DNA of 6,104 bases from Pseudomonadota bacterium (GTDB taxonomy: Bacteria > Pseudomonadota > Gammaproteobacteria > Burkholderiales > Burkholderiaceae_D), in the NCBI GenBank assembly GCA_023391395.1, contig JAEWBA010000342.1, positions 1 through 6,104 of the forward strand, read 5' to 3'. The translations under genes and the position numbers were made by a program. The notes beneath the pieces are model-generated. The model did no database searches and was not told where the DNA came from. It was given only the letters and a program-made list of their open reading frames with translations. Below are positions 1 to 6,104 of the stretch, one piece after another; positions within the stretch are counted from its first letter, which is position 1; each line of letters starts with the position of its first letter.

Positions 1-1889
1 ATGAGTTTGATCGTCTGCTTACCACATTATTCTTGACTTCTGAATCACGCGGGAAGGAAGCCGCGGGCGCTGCTTTTTGCTGGGGCTCCGATATTCAGGT
101 GATCCGCAAGGCGCTCCCAGCTTCCGAACTTCTGATGCATGGAGAGTACCAGCAGTTTCGCGATAAGGCATTGTCCCAGCTTGATCCAGCGGTGTCGGCA
201 GCGCTTGCAGTCATAGGGCATGCTCGACTGGTAACGAACGGATTGCAGGGCATAGACGCGAATAATCAACCGGTAGTCAAAGGTGGAGTGGTTTGTGTCC
301 ATAATGGCATCATCGTAAATGAGTCGCAGCTCTGGGCGGACCAACCTTTCCTCGTGAAGGAGTCGGATGTCGATACTGAAATTGTGGCCGCAATGCTGAA
401 CAAGGCGATGGAAGAAGGCATTCCACTGTCGCGTGCCGCTACTCAGGTGTTTGAGAAGATCTACGGTGAGGCGTCGCTGGCAGTGCTTTTCTCTGCACGG
501 AATGACATGCTGCTGGCCACTAATACCGGTTCGCTGTTTGTGGTGACTGATACAGCACGCAAGGCTATGTTCTACTGCTCAGAAGCAGCTATAGCTCATC
601 AGGTCATTAACAAGATGGGCGGAAGCTGGCAGGCGTGCATGATCGTTCAGGTGAAGGCGAACAATGGCCTGCTGGTTGATCTGCATACGGCACAGCCGAA
701 GTTGCACTTCGCACTGAGTGTCTCTGACGGGACCGTTGCCGAAGTAATGGAGCCGCTCGCTCCCAAGCGATTGATCACGACTAGTACGAGTCTTGTCTAC
801 AAGCGCTGGCGCGCACTGCGCCGCTGCACACGGTGCATTCTCCCCGAGACAATGCCTTTCATCGACTTCGATGCGGACGGTGTTTGCAATTACTGTCGCA
901 ACTACCAGAAGCAGGTTCTTGCCGGCGAAGATGCGTTGAATCGACTGCTCGATACCTACCGCAGCAAGAATGGGGAGCCGGATTGCCTAGTAGGTTTTAG
1001 CGGCGGACGCGACAGTAGCTACGGCTTGCATTTGTTGAAAACCCGGTACGGCATGAACCCCATCGCCTATACATACGACTGGGGCATGGTCACCGACCTG
1101 GCTCGCCGCAATCAGGCGCGCCTATGTGGAAAACTTGGGGTCGAGCATATCTGGGTTTCCGCGGACATCAAGGCCAAGCGAAAGAATGTAAGGCGTAATG
1201 TTGAGGCTTGGTTCAGGCGCCCAGAACTGGGCATGGTTCCTCTGTTCATGGCGGGCGACAAGCAGTTCATGTGGCATGCAAACCGCCTCATGAAAGAAAC
1301 AGGCATTAAGCTGATGGTCTATTCGACCAATCAGTATGAGCGGACTGATTTTAAAACTGGGTTTTGCGGCGTCGCGCCAGCGTCGGCTGGCGTCCGGCTC
1401 AACCGCATGTCTTCGCTTGCCAAGGCGAAGATGGTGGCCTACTACCTGAAAAATTATCTTCTTAATCCTGGCTATATCAACGGGTCTCTGTCGGATACCT
1501 TCACTGCGTTCCTGTCTTACTACTTCGTCAAGCAGGACTTCCTTTACCTGTTCGACTATGTCAATTGGGACGAGCAGGAGATCAATCGCACCCTGATCGG
1601 TGAATACGACTGGGAGCTGGCAAAAGATACGCCGACCACGTGGCGGATCGGCGATGGAACGGCCCCTTTCTATAACTACATCTACCAGACGGTCGCGGGA
1701 TTCAGCGAGTATGAAACCTTCCGTAGCAACCAAATCCGAGAAGGCGTCATCACTCGTGACGAAGCGCTGCGTTTGGTAGAAGAAGAGAATCAGCCGCGCA
1801 TCGATTCGATACGGGAGTACTGCGGTCTTATTGGGATAGATTTCGATATCGCTATGCGCACAATCGACAACGTGCCGAAACTGTACTGA
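1..1889 (+). CDS. Glutaminase (class II GATase)-N-acetyl sugar amidotransferase fusion, 5' partial
   Basis: This is probably an ATP-dependent amidotransferase of surface-sugar biosynthesis: glutamine supplies ammonia, which the PP-loop domain would transfer to an adenylated sugar acyl group. The frame is open to the left window edge (first whole codon at 3), and a GATase-like stretch precedes the TTG at 33, so the true start and the catalytic N-terminal Cys lie upstream. Counting from the TTG as residue 1, the glutaminase domain covers about 1-220, with H63-A-R65, N69-G70, H90-N91-G92 and D114-T-E116 matching the GlmS/AsnB-type glutamine-binding pattern. A four-cysteine, probably zinc-binding, module follows (C265/C268 and C285/C288), then the ATP-binding PP-loop SGGRDSS at 323-329. 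The C-terminal half resembles the WbpG/PseA/WbuX group but is divergent. It leads a close-packed three-gene set. The domain calls are firm; the exact substrate is unknown. Confidence 0.85.
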   Translation, partial: EFDRLLTTLFLTSESRGKEAAGAAFCWGSDIQVIRKALPASELLMHGEYQQFRDKALSQLDPAVSAALAVIGHARLVTNGLQGIDANNQPVVKGGVVCVHNGIIVNESQLWADQPFLVKESDVDTEIVAAMLNKAMEEGIPLSRAATQVFEKIYGEASLAVLFSARNDMLLATNTGSLFVVTDTARKAMFYCSEAAIAHQVINKMGGSWQACMIVQVKANNGLLVDLHTAQPKLHFALSVSDGTVAEVMEPLAPKRLITTSTSLVYKRWRALRRCTRCILPETMPFIDFDADGVCNYCRNYQKQVLAGEDALNRLLDTYRSKNGEPDCLVGFSGGRDSSYGLHLLKTRYGMNPIAYTYDWGMVTDLARRNQARLCGKLGVEHIWVSADIKAKRKNVRRNVEAWFRRPELGMVPLFMAGDKQFMWHANRLMKETGIKLMVYSTNQYERTDFKTGFCGVAPASAGVRLNRMSSLAKAKMVAYYLKNYLLNPGYINGSLSDTFTAFLSYYFVKQDFLYLFDYVNWDEQEINRTLIGEYDWELAKDTPTTWRIGDGTAPFYNYIYQTVAGFSEYETFRSNQIREGVITRDEALRLVEEENQPRIDSIREYCGLIGIDFDIAMRTIDNVPKLY

Positions 1890-1891
1890 AC

Positions 1892-1895
1892 GAGG
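1892..1895 (+). promoter_or_regulatory. Ribosome binding site for the deacetylase-like gene
   Basis: A GAGG core lies 9 nt before the ATG at 1905 and just after the stop codon of the upstream gene. It supports 1905 as the start and co-translation from the same message. Confidence 0.6.
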
Positions 1896-1904
1896 CACCT
1901 GTAA

Positions 1905-2666
1905 ATGCGAGACTTCACACTTGAACAATACGGTCAACTCGTTGATGCTCTGAAGGACCGCTTCGGGACGCTTTGTGGGATTTTACATTGGCACCGGGAA
2001 GCGCCTGCCCGCGGTGTCCTGATACGTCATGACGTAGACCGCAAGCCCGCAAATGCGCTGGCGATGGCGCAGCTCGAGGCGCGCAAAGGTGTACTGACTA
2101 CTTACTATTTTCGAGTCGTAGGCAGCGCCTTCGACCGCGAGGTCATCCGACAGGTCGCCGAACTCGGGCATGAAGTCGGTTACCACTATGAGGATCTTTC
2201 GCTCGCCCATGGAGACACGCGGCGCGCCCACCAGCTTTTTGCTGAACACTTGGAGTGCTTGCGCAAACTTGCCTCGATAGAGACAGTGGCCATGCATGGA
2301 AGTCCGCTCTCCCGGCACAACAACATCGACATGTGGCAGATCGGCAGTCTCGCCGACTACGGCCTCGCCGCCGACGCCTTCCTGAGCCTCAACTACGCTG
2401 GTATGCCCTATTTCACAGACACCGGTCGTTCCTGGTCCGCAGGTGCCGCCAATCTGCGAGACAAGCCGGCTTCGGCAGACGCTCCTCCTGCAGGAGTGCA
2501 TACCTGCGCAGATCTGCTCGCATTTGTCGATAAGGCGAAACCGGGGCGTCTCGCCCTGTCCGCTCACCCTGAGCGCTGGGCTATTTCCGCATCGGACTGG
2601 TGGCTTCAGCTAGGCAAGGATGCCGGGATCAACGCTGTCAAGAGAATATTGCGCGCGGTACGCTAG
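1905..2666 (+). CDS. Polysaccharide deacetylase-like protein
   Basis: This is a 253-residue protein resembling the NodB-like/CE4 deacetylase fold, a metal-dependent hydrolase group that removes N- or O-acetyl groups from sugars. Visible motifs are R41-H-D-V-D45 (the first, Asp-containing metal/catalytic motif), GHEVGYH with H89 and H94, M-H131-G-S-P, and a C-terminal H221-P-E-R-W225. There is no signal peptide and no membrane segment, so it should act in the cytoplasm on a nucleotide- or lipid-linked sugar and not on secreted polymer. The canonical HxxxH metal pair is not intact: H94 is followed four residues later by L98. It may therefore belong to a divergent subgroup seen in O-antigen clusters (WbmS-like proteins come to mind, from memory). 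It lies 15 nt after the amidotransferase gene and 9 nt before the acyltransferase gene, so all three are probably co-transcribed. Family call fairly sure; activity and substrate inferred. Confidence 0.75.
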   Translation: MRDFTLEQYGQLVDALKDRFGTLCGILHWHREAPARGVLIRHDVDRKPANALAMAQLEARKGVLTTYYFRVVGSAFDREVIRQVAELGHEVGYHYEDLSLAHGDTRRAHQLFAEHLECLRKLASIETVAMHGSPLSRHNNIDMWQIGSLADYGLAADAFLSLNYAGMPYFTDTGRSWSAGAANLRDKPASADAPPAGVHTCADLLAFVDKAKPGRLALSAHPERWAISASDWWLQLGKDAGINAVKRILRAVR

Positions 2667-2670
2667 GAGG
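2665..2670 (+). promoter_or_regulatory. Strong ribosome binding site overlapping the upstream stop codon
   Basis: A perfect AGGAGG sits 5 nt before the ATG at 2676 and begins inside the TAG stop (2664-2666) of the deacetylase-like gene. Ribosomes finishing that gene cover the site, which suggests translational coupling. It fixes the start of the acyltransferase. Confidence 0.85.
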
Positions 2671-2675
2671 ACGAT

Positions 2676-3746
2676 ATGGGAATTCCGTTTGTCAAAATGA
2701 TATTGATTGGCCTGCTGCCTTCGCCGTTGAAGGTCGCTTACTACCGGATGCGGGGCGCACGCATCGGGCAGCGCGTTCGCATCGCTCCGTTTTCCGTCCT
2801 CACCGCCGATGATATCGAGATTGGCGACGATTGTCGGATCGGTATGTTGTCGTTCATCAATGCGCGCAAACTGCGTCTTGGCAACCGGGTCCGTATCGGA
2901 ACTTTGGTTGCCATCGACACTGGGGATGTGGCGATTGGACACGATTCGGTGGTGATGGAACAGACGGTGGTGGGCGGCATGCTCACCCCACGCTCCAGCC
3001 TGCACATCGGAAGCCGGGTGAAGATCTTCCCGTATTGCTTTCTCAATCCGACGGAGCCAATCGTGATCGAAGACGATGTCGGCGTTGGAGGCTCGACCTA
3101 TCTCTTTACGCACGGTTCATGGCAATCGGTCCTCGATGGCTTCCCGATTGGGTTCGGCCCCATCTATCTCCGCAAGGGGGTTTGGCTGCCGTGGCGGGTT
3201 TTCATATTGCCCAACGTTGAAGTCGGTGCCTATGCCACGATCGGTGCCGGCGCCGTGATCAATCGTTCGGTTCCGGCCAATTCGCTCGCCGCAGGTATGC
3301 CGGCTAAAGTGATCAGCGAGGATGGAAAATACCTTCGCCCGCTCTCCGGGCAGCAGCGCTGGGAGAAGGTCGTCGAGATTTTTGGGGAGCTTGCCGAGTT
3401 TCTAAGTTACCAAGGGCAGCCTAGCACTGTATCTGGGGAAGGCGGGCGGCGCTTATTGGTGGCCGAAGCCGGGGCCGGCGCAGGCGCGTTCCGGGTCGAG
3501 CTAAGCCAAGAAGGTGCACCCATCATGGAAGCGAACGTGTTTGTATCGCTCAGTGCAATACCGGAAGGCACGCGCGCAATGCTGGACACGAAGCGCATCG
3601 CATGGTTTGACATTGAATCCGCGGAGACAAGCTTGGGAACTCACGCCTCGATCGAACATGTACGCAATTTCTTTTCCCGCTACGGAGTGCGCTTCGCCGT
3701 CGTTTCCGACCGCCCCTTCGAATACCTCGCGGCAGTACCGACATGA
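2676..3746 (+). CDS. Hexapeptide-repeat (left-handed beta-helix) acyltransferase with C-terminal extension
   Basis: This 356-residue protein probably transfers an acyl group (typically acetyl from acetyl-CoA) to a sugar hydroxyl or amine. Residues about 27-215 form a run of imperfect hexapeptide repeats of the [IV]-G-x-x-[CVS]-x-[IV] type, as in WbbJ/maltose O-acetyltransferase-like enzymes. H146 in the FTHGSW segment is the likely catalytic base. The family's closing signature follows at about 190-212, a GAGAV turn and then a proline-containing AAGMPAKVI stretch. The N-terminus (FVKMILIGLLPSPLK) is hydrophobic but too short and charged to be a clear membrane anchor, so the protein is probably cytoplasmic or peripheral. 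Residues about 225-356 form an additional domain, with an alanine/glycine-rich AGAGAGA linker near 269-275 and an aromatic C-terminal part ending near a SRYGVRFAVV segment. I do not recognise the function of that domain. The start is set by the AGGAGG site. Confidence 0.85.
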   Translation: MGIPFVKMILIGLLPSPLKVAYYRMRGARIGQRVRIAPFSVLTADDIEIGDDCRIGMLSFINARKLRLGNRVRIGTLVAIDTGDVAIGHDSVVMEQTVVGGMLTPRSSLHIGSRVKIFPYCFLNPTEPIVIEDDVGVGGSTYLFTHGSWQSVLDGFPIGFGPIYLRKGVWLPWRVFILPNVEVGAYATIGAGAVINRSVPANSLAAGMPAKVISEDGKYLRPLSGQQRWEKVVEIFGELAEFLSYQGQPSTVSGEGGRRLLVAEAGAGAGAFRVELSQEGAPIMEANVFVSLSAIPEGTRAMLDTKRIAWFDIESAETSLGTHASIEHVRNFFSRYGVRFAVVSDRPFEYLAAVPT

Positions 3747-4031
3747 GTGAAGTCACGTGGGCCGCATAGGCTCGCGATGGCCAGTGCTTTAAAGGAGTGG
3801 GCCGGCAGTGCTTCTGACTGGCGGCCAACATTGCATAATCAGCTAGACCTCAGCTTCGACCATATGGCGACGGCAAAGTGAATGCAGTAATTATTAGCAC
3901 GATCCTGGGCATGGCGTGAACTTCCGTCCCAGTGCCCGAGAGATGCTCAGCGAGACCTCCCTGACGCGGGCGCTTCCACTGGGACGTCGCTGCTGCTGAC
4001 GCGCCCAAATTTCTTTAAATAGATTGACTAT
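3747..4031. other. 285-bp gap without a supported gene
   Basis: This is the only sizeable gap in an otherwise tightly packed window. All + frames are broken by stops. The longest open stretches are 3747-3881 (in frame with the preceding gene, immediately after its TGA) and 3898-3999, neither with a convincing ribosome site. A weak -10-like CATAAT occurs at 3834-3839 without a good -35 partner, and an AT-rich patch (about 4007-4025) precedes the next gene. No hairpin followed directly by a T-run was seen, so no intrinsic terminator is called. The gap could hold a promoter or leader for the downstream glycosyltransferase, or be the decayed remains of another cluster gene. Confidence 0.6.
3925..3986. 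repeat. Perfect 10-bp inverted repeat with nested complementary arm
   Basis: CGTCCCAGTG (3925-3934) is exactly reverse-complementary to CACTGGGACG (3977-3986), with 42 nt between. Inside it, CCCG (3935-3938) can pair with CGGG (3967-3970), continuing the stem across a one-sided 6-nt bulge. GGGCGC (3968-3973) could alternatively pair with GCGCCC (4001-4006), and CTGACGCG is directly repeated at 3961-3968 and 3996-4003. No T-run follows the stem, so it is not a standard terminator. It may be a structured leader RNA, a protein-binding site or a chance palindrome. Confidence 0.5.
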
Positions 4032-6104
4032 ATGCCACAAATGATAGGCCCGGCGCCCGCATCATGGGCGGTCATGCTTCTCTTGATTGTCCTCAGCAGT
4101 GCAGCTGCGACCACGCTTGCGCGACTGATGCCCTGGACGTTGAATGCCCGGCAGGTCCGCCTCTCTTCCGCATTCGGACGAAGTTTGGCCCCGTTCCTCG
4201 CCGGCATGCTGTCCGTATTTGCGCTGACACTGTTTCCGGGTGCTTCGCACAACGTGCACTTGATATTTGTCTTTGTCGCCCTCGCCCTAATTTGGCTGGT
4301 TTCTAGTCTGGTCGGGGCCCGCCGCACCTCTCATACGGTGATTCACAAGGCCCAACCCGAGAAAGAGAGGCAGGCAGGCGTACTTGTTATCGTCTTGTTC
4401 GCATTGCTGGCCGCGTGGGTATTCTTTCTGCTCGCCGAAGCGGTGCTGATGCCCTTGACGGCCAATGATTCGCTTGAATATGCCATGGTCGGCCGTTTGC
4501 TGTATGAAACTGGTGACATTGCTGCCTACCCTGCCATTGAGCCTGAGGTGGGCAGTTCAGGATTCTTTGCTCCTTGGACCCATCCGCCGCTCTATCCGGC
4601 CCTCATCTATCTCACCTACGTCATTCAGGGCGATGCCGAGATGCCAGGCCTCATGCGCCTGATTGCACCTTGGTTTGCCCTCACCAGCGCAGGTCTTGTC
4701 TTCGCGCTCGGCAGCCTGAACAATCGCCTTGTCGGCTTATTGGCGGCCATTACCTATCTGTCGGTGCCCTTATTTATTCTGGGTGCAGGCTCTGCCTCAA
4801 TCGACGCCCTGCCCGTTGCCGGGCTGACGCTGACACTTGCTGCCGTAATCCATTTACAAGGGCCATGGACGAGGCGAGCGATAGTGCAAGGGATTTGTTT
4901 GGGCTTGGCCTTGTGGGCGCATTCCCAGGCCATCTTGTTCATTCCTCTGACCGTCGTGGCGATCGTCTGTAATGAAGGTCTTGGTGAGCGACGCAGATTG
5001 GTAAAGCATCTGACATTGGTCCTGATTGCCGCCTGCCTGATTGCTGCATGGCCCTACGGTCGTAACGTCTTGCTGTTCGGGTCGCCCATTAGTGACAATC
5101 CCGCCGTATTCGCGTTACCTGAACAAGCTTGGTTCGAGTATTTTGCCAAAGCCAGAGGCTTAGAATCCTGGGCTGAGAAAATTCAGTACGGCATCCTCAA
5201 GGGATGGTTCTCCATCGAGTCCTTCGGCTTCGCGTTCTGGTTCATGCTGCTCGGGCTAGGCGTATGCATTCAGCAATTGCGGGAATATTGGCGGGTGGAG
5301 AAATCTCGTGGTCACGTCCTGGAGACTCCGTTACGCCAAGCGCTGGTCCTTGCAGCCATATTGGCTGTTTATTTGCTGGGAGTGATCACTTCTGCCGTGC
5401 TGGGCATTGATCTGATGATCAAAAACGACCGCTATCTGATCGTCATGACTTCCGCTGTCTCTTTGCTGGCAGGGCTTGGGCTCGCCGGCTTGTTGAGCCG
5501 CCTGCAATGGATCGATACCAGGCCACCCGGCCTGAAAATTAGAATGCTATACGGGGTGACAATGCTCATCCTTGTAATGCTGGTATTGCAATGGGCAATG
5601 TTAAATCGCCACCAGGATGCCCGAAAAGAAAAACTGGACATCCCCTTCGGGGGGCTTGCTCTGCATAACAGGGAATCTCTTCGCAACTGGCCGACTTATA
5701 TGGCGGTAGATTTCCTGAGAAAGAACACAGAAGAGAGTGCATTGGTACTCGCTGAGCGGCCCGCCGATATGTATTATTCCGGGCGGCGAATGATAAGCTT
5801 CCTGGACCCCAAACTGCTTCCGGTCTACCAGGAAAAGGACGCGGTTGCGGCGGCAAGGGCACTGGTCGGACTGGGAGTAAAGTACATACAGATGCCTAGC
5901 TACTCTCATCCAGCCATCTATAACTCGGTTATTCAAGAACTGGTAAGCCGGCCGGACTTGACGGCTCTTGTTTTTGGCTACGGTGGAGAGCAGATCTACA
6001 AACTGCGTCTATCGCCCGATTCGACTCCCGGCAAATTCGAGAATATTGGGCCTGGCTCGTCCGACTGGATTCAAGTGCGGCAATTTGTGCTGCCAGGTCT
6101 AAAG
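4032..6104 (+). CDS. GT-C fold membrane glycosyltransferase (PMT/ArnT-like), 3' partial
   Basis: A 691-codon frame with no stop before the window edge encodes a polytopic membrane protein with roughly 11-13 hydrophobic segments up to about residue 523, for example near 12-34, 50-70, 75-95, 116-140, 234-256, 436-460 and 504-522. Family features are the acidic first-loop motif N-D146-S-L-E149-Y, the T-H184-P-P-L-Y-P segment and the late R467-Y468-L pair, all typical of GT39/GT83-like enzymes that use polyprenyl-phosphate sugars on the outer face of the inner membrane. Residues from about 525 form a soluble extracytoplasmic domain. The start is uncertain: the frame has a stop at 4020-4022, and ATG 4032 is the first ATG after it but lacks a visible Shine-Dalgarno; ATG 4041 and 4074 are alternatives. 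The 285-bp gap upstream suggests separate control. Acceptor and donor sugar cannot be told from the sequence. Confidence 0.85.
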   Translation, partial: MPQMIGPAPASWAVMLLLIVLSSAAATTLARLMPWTLNARQVRLSSAFGRSLAPFLAGMLSVFALTLFPGASHNVHLIFVFVALALIWLVSSLVGARRTSHTVIHKAQPEKERQAGVLVIVLFALLAAWVFFLLAEAVLMPLTANDSLEYAMVGRLLYETGDIAAYPAIEPEVGSSGFFAPWTHPPLYPALIYLTYVIQGDAEMPGLMRLIAPWFALTSAGLVFALGSLNNRLVGLLAAITYLSVPLFILGAGSASIDALPVAGLTLTLAAVIHLQGPWTRRAIVQGICLGLALWAHSQAILFIPLTVVAIVCNEGLGERRRLVKHLTLVLIAACLIAAWPYGRNVLLFGSPISDNPAVFALPEQAWFEYFAKARGLESWAEKIQYGILKGWFSIESFGFAFWFMLLGLGVCIQQLREYWRVEKSRGHVLETPLRQALVLAAILAVYLLGVITSAVLGIDLMIKNDRYLIVMTSAVSLLAGLGLAGLLSRLQWIDTRPPGLKIRMLYGVTMLILVMLVLQWAMLNRHQDARKEKLDIPFGGLALHNRESLRNWPTYMAVDFLRKNTEESALVLAERPADMYYSGRRMISFLDPKLLPVYQEKDAVAAARALVGLGVKYIQMPSYSHPAIYNSVIQELVSRPDLTALVFGYGGEQIYKLRLSPDSTPGKFENIGPGSSDWIQVRQFVLPGLK

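Noticed and set aside
1..36. ATG at the first base, frame MSLIVCLPHYS
   Set aside because: It ends after 11 codons and is out of frame with the clear glutaminase coding sequence.
1122..1937. 271-codon open frame on the - strand
   Set aside because: It lies opposite the amidotransferase, whose + strand translation has recognisable motifs (PP-loop, zinc cysteines). The - strand product shows no family features.
1983..2567. 194-codon open frame on the - strand
   Set aside because: It lies opposite the deacetylase-like gene and has no motifs or ribosome site of its own.
2610..3113. 167-codon open frame on the - strand
   Set aside because: It is antisense to the hexapeptide repeats. The regular GC-rich repeat codons create an open opposite frame.
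3550..3831. 93-codon - strand frame reaching into the intergenic gap
   Set aside because: Most of it is antisense to the acyltransferase tail, and the sequence is low-complexity and rich in Arg and Ser, with no recognisable motif.
3777..3881. 34-codon + frame (MASALKEWAG...) in the gap
   Set aside because: There is no ribosome site and no recognised similarity. It is kept only as part of the possible-relic observation.
3925..4020. Inverted repeat as an intrinsic terminator or as insertion-sequence ends
   Set aside because: No T-run follows the stem. There is no transposase between or beside the arms, and no flanking target duplication was seen.
4028..4327. - strand frames and the 4064-4306 + frame over the glycosyltransferase start
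   Set aside because: These are shadows of the 691-codon membrane protein frame, which has clear hydrophobic periodicity and GT-C motifs.

Overview
The window looks like part of a bacterial surface-polysaccharide (O-antigen, capsule or exopolysaccharide) locus. Everything recognisable is on the + strand. Moderately GC-rich DNA with clear Shine-Dalgarno sites and these protein families suggests a proteobacterium, perhaps beta- or gammaproteobacterial. That placement is an inference from general appearance, because no taxonomic marker is present.

Positions 1-3746 hold a compact three-gene block that reads as one operon. First is a 5'-truncated protein joining a class II glutamine amidotransferase (glutaminase) domain to a zinc-finger/PP-loop ATPase domain of the N-acetyl sugar amidotransferase type. 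It is followed after 15 nt by a polysaccharide deacetylase-like protein, and after a further 9 nt by a left-handed beta-helix (hexapeptide-repeat) acyltransferase with an extra C-terminal domain. The third gene has a perfect AGGAGG ribosome site overlapping the stop codon of the second. Together they suggest modification of nitrogen on a sugar (amidino or amide formation, N-deacetylation, re-acylation). The final structure cannot be read from the sequence.

Positions 3747-4031 (285 bp) have no convincing gene. They contain several short broken open stretches and a perfect 10-bp inverted repeat enclosing 42 nt, and may be a regulatory region or the relic of a lost gene.

From 4032 to the window end a single uninterrupted reading frame encodes a large multi-membrane-spanning GT-C-type glycosyltransferase (PMT/ArnT-like). 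It has an extracytoplasmic C-terminal domain and runs off the right edge without a stop. It would use a polyprenyl-phosphate-linked sugar to glycosylate a substrate on the periplasmic side, which fits the polysaccharide context. No RNA genes, insertion sequences, CRISPR arrays or origins were seen.
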